Assembly (NCBI RefSeq): GCF_003589595.1
Contig: NW_020653726.1
Location: 19,983,798-20,047,797, forward strand
DNA from: Hyposmocoma kahamanoa
Lineage: Eukaryota; Arthropoda; Insecta; Lepidoptera; Cosmopterigidae
Direction: 5' to 3'
Length of the DNA stretch: 64,000 nt
Under the pieces are notes generated by a model. It ran no database searches. It was given only the letters and a program-made list of their open reading frames with translations, and was not told the origin of the DNA. Shown piece by piece: positions 10,357-20,800 of the stretch; the first letter of the stretch is position 1, and each line of letters begins with the position of its first letter. The translations under genes were made by a program, and so were the position numbers.

Positions 10357-10643
10357 AAAAAAACCAACTTCAAAAATTCGTGGAATTACATCTATTTGCC
10401 AAGTTTTATTGCAATCAGTTACCGGAAAGTACGCGAAACAGATTCATCCCCTACTTTGCGCCACCCTTAGAGGTGGAATATTTTCCTCAAATTTAAATGG
10501 GACCAATACGAGGTATCTACCTTATTTCCAACAAAAAAAGAATCACCGAAATCGATTCACAAACTTGCCGGAGTTATTGTGTAACATACATTTTTTAAAT
10601 GCAGTCTAATTGAGAACCTCGTCCTTTTTTCGAAGTCGGTTAA
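10357..10643 (+). repeat. Family C inverted-repeat element, short variant
   Basis: It starts after an A run with AACCAACTTCAAAAATTCGT and ends CCTCGTCCTTTTTTCGAAGT then CGGTTAA, the inverse of the start. The interior shares the TCATCCCCTA, CACCCTTAGAGGTGG and AAAGAATCACCGAAATCG-type blocks with 44213-44642. It carries no coding capacity. Confidence 0.65.
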
Positions 10644-10679
10644 TAATAATAATACTAATACTAATAACGTACACACTTA

Positions 10680-10845
10680 ACATAGCCATAGGTGCAATGG
10701 ACACACACATAGACTAGCACAAATTACACCCAAACTCAGGAGAAAAACAAATGTAGGTCATACGAATATTTCTACCGGCCCGGGAATCCAACTTGGGACC
10801 TCTGCGTGGCAGTATAGCCGTAAAACCGTTCGGCCACGGAAGCAA
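10680..10845 (-). repeat. SINE, same family as 2358-2520
   Basis: This is the reverse complement of the 2358-2520 element: a GGTGCAATGGACACAC block, AAATTACACCCAAACTCA, then the head with CGTTCGGCCACGGA. The box B equivalent reads TTGGATTCCCG on the minus strand, and the head lacks intact tRNA pairing. Confidence 0.65.
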
Positions 10846-11334
10846 TTAAAATAAAAGCGAAGTCACATATTACTCAATAGTTTTTAATTATTTGAGAGCA
10901 AAGACTTCTAAATTCTTGTTTAAAGTTAATCGGAATAATTATGTATTACACGCGGAGTAGAGAACAACTGTAATCAATCAATGTAATATCATCATATTGA
11001 CCTCGGAGGGGCTGGTGAAAGAAATACCATTGGTCGGTAGAACATGGGTAAAGCACCACTGCTCTTCTCCGTACAGCTTTGACAGATAATGAGCGCAATT
11101 TACCTCAAAATATGGATTTAGCTTTGTCACACTTGAACTCGCAGGAAAAAATTGGGTTTACTTCAATAATGTTACGTGCGTAGAGAAATTGCTTGCCACA
11201 GGCTACAAGTATAAGTAAATCAACGTGTCCTTTTTTTAATTTGACAAGCCTTAGTCAATTTCAAAAATTGCGACTTAATTTATTGTATCTTGTGTAGGTA
11301 TTGTGGATAAACATTGCATAGGTAATAGCTGACG
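10846..11334. other. Anonymous DNA
   Basis: No gene is recognised. The piece near 10952 resembles the tandem unit at 9015-9225. Confidence 0.35.
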
Positions 11335-11607
11335 ACCTTGATCGTCCATCGGTTAGCAATGTAGACGCTAGACGGGGAGGTCACGGATTCGAGTTGCGGT
11401 TTGTTGGTTGTAAAGGGTGTAATTTTCATTATTATATTATATGTCCATTTTCGTCTCTTCTATGGCCTAAAAGATATATTTTGAATTTTTATATAGGTGA
11501 GACGGTATGGCCAGGCGCTGTCCGCCGCGGTCAGGGGCTCGGGTTCAAGAACCGGCAAACGATACGTGCCTTATCGAATTATACCGCTTTCTGCATTTAC
11601 TATTACT
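11335..11607 (+). repeat. tRNA-like SINE piece plus family G repeat
   Basis: 11335-11400 has a box A-like ATCGGTTAGCAATGTAG and a box B-like GGATTCGAGTTG. From about 11467 it is followed by CTAAAAGATATATTTTGAAT, a GGTCAGGGGCTCGGGTTCAA block and a CTTTCTGCATTTACTATTAC-type end. This second part matches 49525-49690 in the same order. It joins directly to a LINE fragment at about 11605, so the first 38 codons of the 306-codon frame 11497-12417 are repeat, not LINE protein. Confidence 0.55.
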
Positions 11608-12643
11608 AATAAAGTAATTTTTGACATTGAAAACCACAATAGACTTGACCAAGAAATAAATAATGAAATAATATCTGTAATAAAATGGTTACAAGATAAT
11701 AGACTACAAATTAATCTGAGTAAAACTGTGTATATGAATTTTAGACACAAAATTAATAAAGTATATACTCAACATAACATAAGCTATATGAATACAAAAT
11801 TAAACGAGGAGGAAGTTACAAAATTTTTAGGAATATACATAGACAATAATATAACATGGGAAAAACACATAGAAATCTTGTGTATGAGAATAAATAGATT
11901 TGCATACGCTTTGTGGAGACTATCTAAAGTTGTAGACCAAGATGCATTACTAACGGCTTACCACGGATATGTAGCCTCAATCATAAGATACGGTATTATG
12001 TTCTGGGGTAATGCCAAACGAAGTACGGACGTGTTGATTGCACAAAAAAGGTGCATTCGGGCAATTTGTGGGTTGTGCCGTATGGACAGCTGTATACCGC
12101 AATTTAAAAAACTGAGATTATTAACAGTTCCTTCAATATATATATTTGAAACGGTTCTTTTTGTTCGGAAAAATCTCACACTCTTCAGCAAGGTGGAAAG
12201 TACACGAAGACACAATAAATTGAAACTGGTTGCCTGTAAGACTACCCTCTTTCATGATAATATTTGTGCGATGGCGCCAAAACTATACAATAAGCTGCCT
12301 AATTATATACTTGAGACTAACGACAATGCCAATTTTAAAAAGCAATTATTTAATTTATTGACTGGGAAAGCATATTATAAAGTCAGCGATTACTTAAATG
12401 ACAAGAACATAGAATAATAGTTAACCACCACAAAATAATGACATAAATATAATTAAGAATTAAAATTAAAATTAAGATTTGACATTTTGTAATTAAAATG
12501 TAGTAATGTACTGTTAAATTAATTTAATTATGTAAATTGTATGCCGTAAAATTGGCAATACGTACTGACACAACAATGTTAAATAAGATCTTATAGACGT
12601 GCGTACACAATAAATGATTTGATTTGATTTGATTTGATTTGAT
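11605..12643 (+). mobile_element. LINE 3' end, longest intact C-terminal frame, GATTT tail
   Basis: About 268 codons of the 306-codon frame 11497-12417 are the C-terminal half of a Jockey/CR1-like ORF2. The segments in order are IISVIKWLQDNRLQINLSKT (after the palm), FLGIYIDNNITWEKHI, YGIMFWGNAKRSTDVL, AQKRCIRAICGLCRMDSC, MAPKLYNKLPNYILE and a terminal AYYKVSDYLND before the stop at 12417. The endonuclease and catalytic palm are missing, as expected of a 5'-truncated copy. The 3' part ends with AATAAATGATTTGATTTGAT, a pentanucleotide tail to 12643. It is uninterrupted over this length, so the insertion is relatively young. Confidence 0.8.
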
Positions 12644-13190
12644 TACTATATATTTATTTATATATCGGCAACAGCGGGAAGGCTGAAAATGAGAGCTACG
12701 CATGCGAATGCGCTCTACACAGTGTAGTTAACATAGTGAGCTTGCTCTACTGCCACACACTAATAGTTAATTTTTTAATTTTTGAAAAAAAAAAAATATT
12801 TTTATTATATTTATTTATTGAGTACCATGATGGTTTACCACCATTATATTAATTTTTATTTTGTGAAAAGACTTCCCTAGTTTGTTATTATTATGCATTG
12901 CTAGAGATCGTTATTACAAGAAGCTTATTTCCACATTTTATGATCTCTTTTGCCAGCTCTGTGTATTTTAAAAACTCAATTATGAAACGAACTCTGAAAT
13001 CCGACATTCTAAGTCGCTCCATATTTTTAAAACTGGATTACATATGTATCTTCTGGTAGCACGGTACACGTCTAGAACATAATACATATCTACTTATTAA
13101 TAATCTAAACAATATGGTTCATTTAAATACTATTTCATAATAACATAATGTAGGTTATAATTATTTATACAAATATCAAACGATATTTCG
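12644..13190. other. Anonymous AT-rich DNA
   Basis: No gene. The AAAAGACTTCCCTAGTTTGT stretch near 12867 resembles SINE-tail sequences at 33815, 36415 and 31960. Confidence 0.4.
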
Positions 13191-13335
13191 ATCTAGCTGG
13201 ATTCGAACCAGCGGTTTCAGCGTACCGCATCCGACACCAGCTGAGCGACGGAATGAACCAGCAGACCATACAAATTTTTCTATGTGCTTATTGCAGATCT
13301 TTATTTTTGGTTTTTAACGACTTTTTGCCGTAACG
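13190..13335 (-). repeat. SINE with tRNA-like head (minus strand)
   Basis: On the minus strand, box B GGTTCGAATCC (13199-13209) and a CGCTCAGCTGGTGTCGG box A region have good T-arm pairing (CTGG/CCAG), but the acceptor arm does not pair. The adjoining AATTTTTCTATGTGCTTATT block recurs beside the head at 63870-64000 and in mosaic form near 36130-36180, which defines a SINE family. Confidence 0.65.
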
Positions 13336-14026
13336 CCATCTGTGAGAAATCTACGAAAAATTTTTTCTTCACTCGTTCAGGTACTTTTACAGCTATCAGC
13401 GGCTGACTAGAGATGTCGTTTTTATAAATTGAAGTATTAACTTTATTGAATATCACAATGTTTTACTTCCATGATATTCAATTATTTTTGGTTTTTAACG
13501 AGCACTACGACACACGGAAGTGGCGACATCTCCATTTATTTTTTCTTCTACTGCAAAGATTGTCTGGAAAAGACCACTTTTAGCTTTAAAGGCCGTGTTT
13601 ATCTAGATTAATTGTAGTGTGTGAGCAGTAAAACGTTTATATATCTATTTGTATCTGTTCATCTCATTTCATAACGTCAAGTTATAACGTTCCTTCACAA
13701 TATAATCTTTCTGTAAACAAACGCAGTACATCTCTATTGTATTTATCTTGTCAAATATTTAAAATAAGATATAATATACTGGCATAAATAAACACCACGA
13801 GAGCATAATCCTGTGGGATGTACGCGTGAATGGTGCATGATTGGATGTTTCATATTATTATGTTTACCCTAACTTGATTTTTTATTTATTATATTCCCTG
13901 GATTTTCCACACGCTTGGCAAATTATTCAAATTCTTGACATTTGTCGTTTTTAACCTGAATTCTTGCAAAACAACTTCAAAATTTGTGAATATTGTGCGC
14001 CCACCTATAACTGAAGTATATTCACA
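13336..14026. other. Anonymous AT-rich DNA
   Basis: No gene or classified repeat was found. The TATTTTTGGTTTTTAACGA block occurs twice (about 13300-13320 and 13482-13500), suggesting a duplicated SINE tail. Confidence 0.4.
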
Positions 14027-14029
14027 TTA

Positions 14030-14439
14030 GGGCGCGTTCCCATTATATCGTGACGACAGATAGTCGTGCAGTTTAAAATGTCGTGTCTTGTATATTTAAA
14101 TGAAGTTGTACACATAGTACAACACGATTAACTGTCGTTCACGATTTTTGTCGTTATGACGATAGATTGTCGTGACAGTTGGAAGAGCTAGAACGACAAA
14201 TAAAACGTCACGATAATAATCTGACGACAGATAATCGCAACTTGCAAACGACAAGGCGGCTGCCGTGAACCGATAAATTATCGCCACGGTCTAGTGGGAA
14301 CAGTTAGACACGACAGTCGTTGAACAATAAAATAAACGTCCACGACACAGTCACAACAGATAGTCGTGATATGGGAACAGGCAGAGACGACAGTCGTTCA
14401 ATAATAAATAAAACGTTACGAGGTGCTGGGAACGCGCCC
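14030..14439. mobile_element. PIF/Harbinger-like miniature element (410 bp)
   Basis: GGGCGCGTTCCCA at the left end is perfectly inverted as TGGGAACGCGCCC at the right end. TTA stands immediately outside both ends (14027-14029 and 14440-14442), the target duplication typical of PIF/Harbinger transposons. The interior has no transposase. It contains repeated, partly palindromic ACGACAGATAGTCGT-like motifs near 14052, 14223, 14310, 14347 and 14388, and inverted ones near 14131 and 14160, plausible transposase-binding repeats. Confidence 0.8.
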
Positions 14440-14469
14440 TTATTCTTTCCCCAATACGCATAATAATAA

Positions 14470-15060
14470 TATAATTTATTTATTTATTTATTAGATGTAC
14501 AAAACAGTTTACATTCACTCCTTAACCAAAGCTTAAACATTACTACTAGTTCTACTCTTGAATGTAAACCTAAACATGTACATACAGCATGACCAAGCAT
14601 GAGTAAAAAATTTTGTTTGAAATATAAATTGTTTGTAAATTAATATAAAATACTTAGGCACAAATAAAACTGTAACCTTAAATAAAATAGAATTACTATG
14701 ACTATAACTATGAAAGAGAGAAACCGTGGTGGTTGTGGATTCGATTGCGAAATCTTTTAACATTACCATCAAATATATCCATCCCCAAATCATCGCCAGG
14801 GTCAGCCATAAGGTCATTGTACCCTTTGACGAGAATGTGTCGGGCTTAGACACATTCTCGTCAAAGGGTTGTAAAAAGAAGTATTATTAGTATAAACATT
14901 CAATAAGAATGGTCTAGGAAGGCGTCGTGGATTGCACTTGATGTTAAAATTAATATGGGACAGAAGCGTTGACGATTTAAGGCTGCCGTGAAGCAATGTA
15001 TGTAAATGTAGAAGATCCTGTACCCTACGTCTAGAATTCAAGGACATAACCTCAAAATGG
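14470..15060 (-). mobile_element. LINE 3' end (minus strand), AAAT tail, split by a hairpin
   Basis: On the minus strand the frame starting at 15047 holds SLNSRRRVQDLLHLHTLLHG and FNIKCNPRRLPRPFLLNVY up to NPLTRMC, a typical LINE ORF2 C-terminus. The protein should then run on into the YNDL-like continuation that is readable in another frame near 14815-14820. It is interrupted at 14821-14869 by a 21-bp inverted duplication. The 3' tail is AATAAATAAATAAAT-type at about 14480-14495. Confidence 0.7.
14821..14869. repeat. Perfect 21-bp hairpin inside a LINE
   Basis: ACCCTTTGACGAGAATGTGT and the next C (14821-14841) are exactly inverted at 14849-14869, with a 7-nt loop. One arm is the LINE's own coding sequence; the other is an inverted copy that breaks the frame. 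Confidence 0.9.
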
Positions 15061-15640
15061 GATAACCTCTCTTCTTAACGCGACAATTTGCGACTCATGT
15101 GTGATCTGTAACTTACTATTTTGAGAGCTCTATATGATACTACACTAGTACATACCCAATCTTATAAAAAGAAATGTCGTACTAGTAACTCCGCTTATTC
15201 GGAGGCTTATTTTGATTCTTAAGGGTGATCAATAGACGGTACCAAGTCAACCTGCGATGCGATTGTAATAGCAATCAAAATGGCCTACAGATGGCAGCTG
15301 TTACATTTGTGGCACGGTTAAAAAAAAATTGTTGACACTTTTAATATTTTAAAGTAAAAGTCGGTGCTAAAACGTTATTTACTTTCGAGAATCAAAGAAA
15401 TGCCGTCTATACATGTTTTTGCAAAGTAACAAATAAAAAGTATAGAGAATTCTTTGATTTGTTATTACTTCAACGACTGTTTAATGTAATCAACCATTTT
15501 CAAAACCGTAAATGAATATTAATTAAATATTACTAAAATGTTGCTTAAATAGAGTTGCATTTCTTTTTTTTATTTTATTTTTTTACGTGTATACACATAT
15601 AAATATACGTTAAGCGATTATTCCGGCCATTATTGTATTT
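15061..15640. other. Anonymous DNA
   Basis: No gene was found. ACAGATGGCAGC near 15287 is a weaker relative of the CTCF-like motif seen at 22668. Confidence 0.4.
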
Positions 15641-15840
15641 GTGAACCGATTTTGATTATTCTTCTTTTGTTGGAAAGAGGCACCTCAGTATTGGTCCCAT
15701 TCAAGTTTGAAGAACATCCCATATCTAAGGTTGGCAAATTAGGGGATGAATCCGGTTTCGCATCCTTTCCGGCAACCGATTGTTAACTGTTTAGTTTCAG
15801 TTTGTATATACATAGCGAAGTTTGAAGTCGGTTGCTTTTT
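15640..15840 (-). repeat. Family C element, partial
   Basis: It contains GTGAACCGATTTTGATTATT, GGTCCCATTCAAGTTTGAAG and a GGGGATGAATCC block. It ends TTTGAAGTCGGTTGCTTTTT, the family's terminal inverted repeat. The other end is missing or too diverged to place. Confidence 0.55.
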
Positions 15841-16069
15841 TTCTTAATAAAAATTATCGAGATTTTTTACTTCATATTGCTTATTTTATCCGAGTGTTGC
15901 CCTCTACCGTTTTAAATAAGTGCTAAAGGCAATTTGTATGAATTCTTACTCCATGATAATAATATGATAACAACGTGTCACATAACCACACCGATTAGAA
16001 TGGAGTTTCCTTTTTATGAATACCAGAGAGCAATGGATTTGACCTGACGCGGGGCCACTAACACTCATA

Positions 16070-16225
16070 AACAGTTTAGTAGCAGTAGAACTCCGTGTAA
16101 ATGAGTTCGTTCAGGAAGTTACTGCCACCTTACCTATGCAGTAACGTGAGCATTACTGCGTTCCAGTTTTGAAGAGTACGGGTTTTGGTGGTTACATGGA
16201 ACTTGTCATATATAATGTCTCAGGA
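16070..16225 (-). repeat. Family A dispersed repeat (minus)
   Basis: Blocks TACTGCCACCTTACCTATGC, GAGCATTACTGCGTTCCAGT and ATGTCTCAGGACAACGG match, in reverse, the consensus order of the most numerous repeat of this window (see 61525-61800 and 18640-18865). Confidence 0.65.
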
Positions 16226-16274
16226 CAACGGCCATGGAAACGCCCAGAACAAAACAAAAAAAATATTAAGAGAA

Positions 16275-16360
16275 TTTAATTTTCCAAATTGGTCTTAACG
16301 GGAATCGAACCTCATCTAGCGCCCATAATGCAAACCGTTGTGTCACCGAGGTCGTCATAC
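16275..16360 (-). repeat. SINE tRNA-like head (minus strand)
   Basis: Box B GGTTCGATTCC (16301-16311, minus strand) and a box A-like GTGTCACCG/CGGTGACAC region give it the same layout as the head at 6035-6115. Confidence 0.65.
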
Positions 16361-17390
16361 AGAGACGTTTTTGATAATTTTTGCGTTTTGTGAAACCGTC
16401 TCTTTACTGTACTTTCCCATATCTTATACATTCCAATGCGTCTTCTGGAGATGATTTAGGGTCTTCTTCGCAAATTCCGAAACGTCTAGGGAATTTATAA
16501 CGAATTTCAAAGAAATAACGTCGTATTTTACTAATTAAAATATCAAATATAACGCTACTCAAACGACCTACTGCCTCCTGATTGGTTAAATTGGCCTAAA
16601 TGTCTTGCAACCAGGCAATAAATCTTTATAGAAAAATGAATGGTTAATATAAAAGCGATACTTGGCCACTTTCATTCCCTTTAGTTTTTTGCAAAGAGTA
16701 GAGTAACACAGAAATGGAAAAGAGAGCACCCTGGCGTATTTTTTTGAGACCAATTGATGGTCAACGACATCTAGAATTTGCTCCCTGTACTAACTATATA
16801 GGTACGTACTATATAGGTAGAAACCTATATGAGTATAGGCATTTACGCTTGTTCATAAATTTTAAATGACAGAGTTAACATGAAATTGTTAAAAAAAATT
16901 GTACAAACGAAACAGAAAAATAATAATAACAAAAAAAATGTTGGATTGTTTGCCTAAAAATAATCTGCCATAGAAAATAAATGAACGTAAGCGTAGTCTT
17001 TTACGAAGTCAATATTAACTGGATTATATAAATAATTAAAACCACGTTTTGTGCATTATACTAAAATTTCTTTTTTTTTATATTGTAATGGTAGTACAAA
17101 GCAATTAGTAGCATTTTCGGCTACGCTTGTACAAGCATTCGTCTAACAATGCATTGTAGGTCAAAGTACACTAGAAGCACGAAAAAACTAAAAGACACCA
17201 AAAAATGAAAGAAAAATATACAATAGTCCCTGTATCACCGCGTCCAATATCGCACATAAAAATACAAGAATACGTGTAAACTTGTTCACTGTTACAGTTT
17301 CACTGCGTCCATATGCGTGCACACACACACACACAAGTCTATTCAAGAGAATTAGCGGAGGAAAATCGACGCGATGCTTAAAACACCAAT
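16361..17390. other. Anonymous AT-rich DNA with a TATA/initiator pair
   Basis: No gene was found. TATAAAAG at 16648-16655 followed by TCATT at 16672-16676 could be a core promoter, but no coding region follows. A short AC run lies near 17323-17333. Confidence 0.35.
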
Positions 17391-17563
17391 GGTCGTATTC
17401 CAGAACTCTACTCAATGCTTAAATCAGGACATAAGCAGACTTGAGTATGATTTCAAGCACTGGAAATACGACCCTAATGGCAAGGACTTGAGTATGATTT
17501 TCAGTGCTCACTGCAATACTCAAGTCCTGACTTGAGTATTGAGCAGAGTTCTGGAATACGACC
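17391..17563. mobile_element. Fold-back miniature element, copy 1
   Basis: The 173-bp unit is nearly one long inverted repeat. GGTCGTATTCCAGAACTCTA at the left end is matched by TTCTGGAATACGACC at the right end, and the ACTCAATGCTT and CTTGAGTAT blocks also pair. A second copy with the same internal order lies at 22384-22544. No coding sequence is present, and no clear target duplication could be fixed. Confidence 0.75.
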
Positions 17564-18630
17564 CTAAATGCACAAGATATCAAGTAACAACAGACAACAA
17601 AACGGCGTTCAAACACTAACGGTTGACCCAAGGTTGACCACCATTTTGTGACGTCTCAGATTTTGACAGCTACAATGAACGTGAACCATTGATATGTTTG
17701 TTTTTTTAAGGAGCAAGTTGTAGAGATCAGGTTCTGTGGTTTTCAAAGTGAAATTTATATAATGTACGCAAGTATATCCCCCAGGTTTTTTGTTTCGTAG
17801 TGATTGTTTGGTTTTCGTTTGAGTTTGTTGTCGTGGATAATTAACAAAGTATACCTACATTATATATTGATTGTGTTTCATTATTTTATTCACTCCAAGA
17901 AGAAGAGAAATCATTATATAACCTATTAATTACCGTACTCGACTTTAAGATTACTCGATTTATAAAAAAAATCAACATATTTACATTATAAAAATATAAT
18001 GTCGCATATTAAGGTTCAATGTAAAAACAACTTCGAATATTTTCTGGTTATGTACTCGATGAAAAACAACAAGGTACAAACTTCATGAAGTTAGGGTTTA
18101 ATGAGAAGCAATAAAAGGCGACTTTTGCCAGTCGTCTTCACAAAGTCTAAGCTGTAAACGCTTCTGTAATAAGATTCAACGTGCCATTTGCTAGGTTCAA
18201 AACTGTCGCGAAACAAAAACATTATAAAAAGGTATTCTACTGCTTCTGCATACAGGGATAATAAAAAACATTGAAGTTCATCGTGTACCCCTTCACGTGG
18301 CATGCACCTACGTAGTTTTAAATAAGTACTGTATTGATAAAATGTGTTCAAATGTGTATTTACAAAGAGCGACTCTTGGAGTTTACTCGTCTTTTTTCTC
18401 TGGGGAATCTGCCTTAGGCAAGTAGTGCTTTTTCTTCAAATTTATGTACGGTGTTGTCTTATTCTTTAGTGTTTTATGTTTATATTTATTGATGAGCATA
18501 GGGTTTTCACAGATGGTGGAACATAATTAAAAAAAATTACAAATAGAGGTGCATTGAAATAAAGATTGTGAAATGCAGAAGGTACTTGAATATTGATATT
18601 TTTACCAGAATCGCGGAATGGGATATCTTA
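17564..18630. other. Anonymous AT-rich DNA
   Basis: Apart from the 86-codon minus-strand frame at 18091-18351 (separate entry), no gene is visible. TGACGTCT near 17650 is a CRE-like half-variant. Confidence 0.35.
18091..18351 (-). other. Unclassified 86-codon open frame
   Basis: An ATG-to-stop minus-strand frame, with MNTFYQYSTYLKLRRCMPRE at the start and SLDFVKTTGKSRLLLLLIKP at the end. The composition is protein-like but I recognise no domain. It could be a repeat-encoded peptide or an exon, or it could be chance. Confidence 0.2.
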
Positions 18631-18639
18631 ATTATGTGA

Positions 18640-18865
18640 GAAGATGAGTGGCGTCTATGAAGGGTAAGGGTGCTGGTGAAGTTACATTCACGTGGGACTT
18701 GTCAACTTATGTCTTAATGTAACGGGCGCAATGACAGTGCCCATAAGATCTTTGGCGATTTAAAGCTCTGAGTGGCACTGCAACTGTTATGGATAGGCGT
18801 GTCGCTTACCACCAGGCGAACAACTTCATGCCGTCACTTGGTATTAAAAAATAAATTCATCTACA
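18640..18865 (-). repeat. Family A dispersed repeat (minus)
   Basis: It contains GGGTGCTGGTGAAGTTACAT, GACTTGTCAACTTATGTCTT, ATCTTTGGCGATTTAAAGCT and GGCGTGTCGCTTACCACCAG, then CCGTCACTTGGTATTAAAAA at the end. This is one of the more complete copies. Confidence 0.7.
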
Positions 18866-19227
18866 TACAGTCCGCATCTTAAAGATGTCGTCTACTAAAT
18901 TTAAAATGAAAAAGAAAAAGAAAAACGTCTACTAATAAAGTTTATAGTAGGTAATTCTCAACACACTTTTGCAAGCTGTAATGAGACGTCTTGATAACAA
19001 CACCAAAAGTCGTGGTGCTCAGATGAATCACGCAAATACCAGCTTTCATAAAAAATCCTCATTTAAATCGGATCATTCGTTACAAAGCCTGCGGATCCAC
19101 AGACGGGTAAAGTATTTCGTTAAGCCGAAAACACCTCTATTTTTGCGTCGGGCTCAAATAGGATTTTACGATTGTTTTAGGTGTGTTACAATTTATCCCA
19201 TGAATACTTTACATGTACCACTCCATT

Positions 19228-19933
19228 TTTAACCGACTTAAAAAAAGGACGAGGTTATACGTTCAGCTGTATGTATGTTTTCGGATATCGTCGTCAATTG
19301 TATACCGAGTTAAAAAATTCTTTTTTTTGTTTAAAAGAATGCACTCTGGTCATTGACTTACAATTATATGGACGTCGGGTCCGCGCTAAAAAGTGTCCGC
19401 ACTTGTAAGGCGCTAAAATCGTATACAGAGCGCGACACTCCGCTTTAGTCTTCATTTGTTCTACTGACAGCGCGATACTGCGATGACATTACAATTTAAA
19501 TTTCGAATAGGTTGACTTGGGACATTTTTTTCGTGGTTTTTGTATTAGACCCGTCGTCCATTTATTTGTAAGTCAATGACTCTGGTGATCCCATTATCAT
19601 CAAGTCAGAATCTGATGAGGGTATTCCATAAATCCTCAATTTTATAGGCACGTCAAAAAGGGTGTACTCTCGAGGTGGTCCCTACTGCTGTTCCGGGTTC
19701 GTTTCGGCTATCACAAATTACTAATTAAAAATAATAAAAGCCGACTTTTCACTCGACACAATACATGCAATCAACAAATCACCGCCACCATGACAACCAG
19801 AAAAGAGAACATAAAATGTACAAAGGAGTCCGTAACAGTCCCATTGGCACCAAGAAGTCAAAATCTGATGAGAGGATCTCATGGGAATCGAAAAAAGCCG
19901 ATAAGCAAATTTGAGGTCGGTTTTTTTTTCTAA
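19228..19933 (-). repeat. Family C element, full copy with a nested insertion
   Basis: This is the inverse of 906-1431. It starts TTTTAACCGACTTAAAAAAA and ends AGGTCGGTTTTTTTTT, with the CCCATTGGCACCAAGAAGTC and GAGGATCTCATGGGAATCGA blocks inside. It is split at 19343-19586 by the 8-bp-duplication element. Removing that element and one duplication restores the order found in the other copy, so the nesting is certain in outline. Confidence 0.75.
19351..19578. mobile_element. Miniature TIR element with perfect 8-bp duplication, copy 1
   Basis: The left end CATTGACTTACAATTATATG is inverted at the right end, which finishes TTTGTAAGTCAATG. ACTCTGGT lies directly outside both ends (19343-19350 and 19579-19586). 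An 8-bp duplication fits hAT or P-type elements. The interior shares blocks with the copy at 60883-61169, and there is no transposase frame. Confidence 0.85.
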
Positions 19934-20254
19934 TGAAACAATTATGTAATCCCCATTCAACTTGTCGTTTAAAAGCCAAAATAAAAACTTACAAGTAAAC
20001 TTGTCATTTTATTTTCAAATCGCACACTCAATAAATAAAGTGACGTAATTGCTATGTGAATTTAAGGTTAAATAAAAAGTTTTTTCGCAATTTATTTTTA
20101 TTTTAAATTTAGAACTCTTTACTGAGCAGTTGAACGTAATTTTTTTGAAATTAGCAGCAAAAATAAAAATATCGAATCAAAAAATTAGGTGAGGTCGATA
20201 TATTTTTTGAGGGTGAACAAAATGTAATTTCGAGTATTTCGTTTCTTATCTCCT

Positions 20255-20570
20255 ATCAAAACGTCAAAACTTGTTGAATTACGACAACCCCCTCCGTATT
20301 CACCAGATCTAAGCCCATTAGACTTTTTTATCTAATTTTTTACCGATTTACATTAAATGAGAAAGTGATAGCTAAAATAGAAACTTATTTTACATTCGAC
20401 GAAAAAAAAATTTTTTATGGGTTGAAGAAGTTGAAATATTGCTGGTTAACGTATATAAAGTTAAAAGAAGATAACATAGAACTTAAACCATAAGGAGTTA
20501 TCAAACTGTCAGTACATTTAAAGAAAAATAACGTACGTGGCACCAGTTATACAGGGTTTTTTTTTACATC
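20255..20570 (+). mobile_element. mariner transposase C-terminal relic
   Basis: The translated blocks are PPPYSPDLSPLDFF, containing the third catalytic Asp region of mariner (DD34D) transposases, then IETYFTFDEKKFF and LKKLKYCWLTYIKLKEDNIE, which correspond to the mariner C-terminal KLxxRWxKCIxLxGDYxE pattern. Stops and frameshifts interrupt it, and the first two catalytic residues are absent. CACCAGTTATACAGGG at about 20542-20557 is a plausible 3' terminal inverted repeat. Confidence 0.7.
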
Positions 20571-20800
20571 AAGGTTATGATACCGAGCGACGGGACGGAA
20601 AAGTCGTGCGCCTGGTGTAACCGACATGCCTGTCCATAATAGTTGCAGTCACCCAGAGCTTTAAATCACACCTTGAGACATATGTTGAGAAGTCACATGT
20701 GCCTGTAATTTCATCAGCACCCTTCAAAACCGGAACGCACTTATACTCACATTGCGGCTTGGTGGCAAAAACGGAAGTGGAACGCTACCAGCATTTTATT
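20560..20800 (+). repeat. Family A dispersed repeat (plus)
   Basis: Blocks GCGACGGGACGGAAAAGTCG, TGCCTGTCCATAATAGTTGC, AGAGCTTTAAATCACA, CTGTAATTTCATCAGCACCC and AACCGGAACGCACTTATACT appear in consensus order. It abuts the mariner relic directly. Confidence 0.7.

Noticed and set aside
13190..13275. tRNA gene on the minus strand
   Set aside because: The T arm pairs but the acceptor stem does not, and the adjoining sequence recurs at 63870-64000 as a SINE body.
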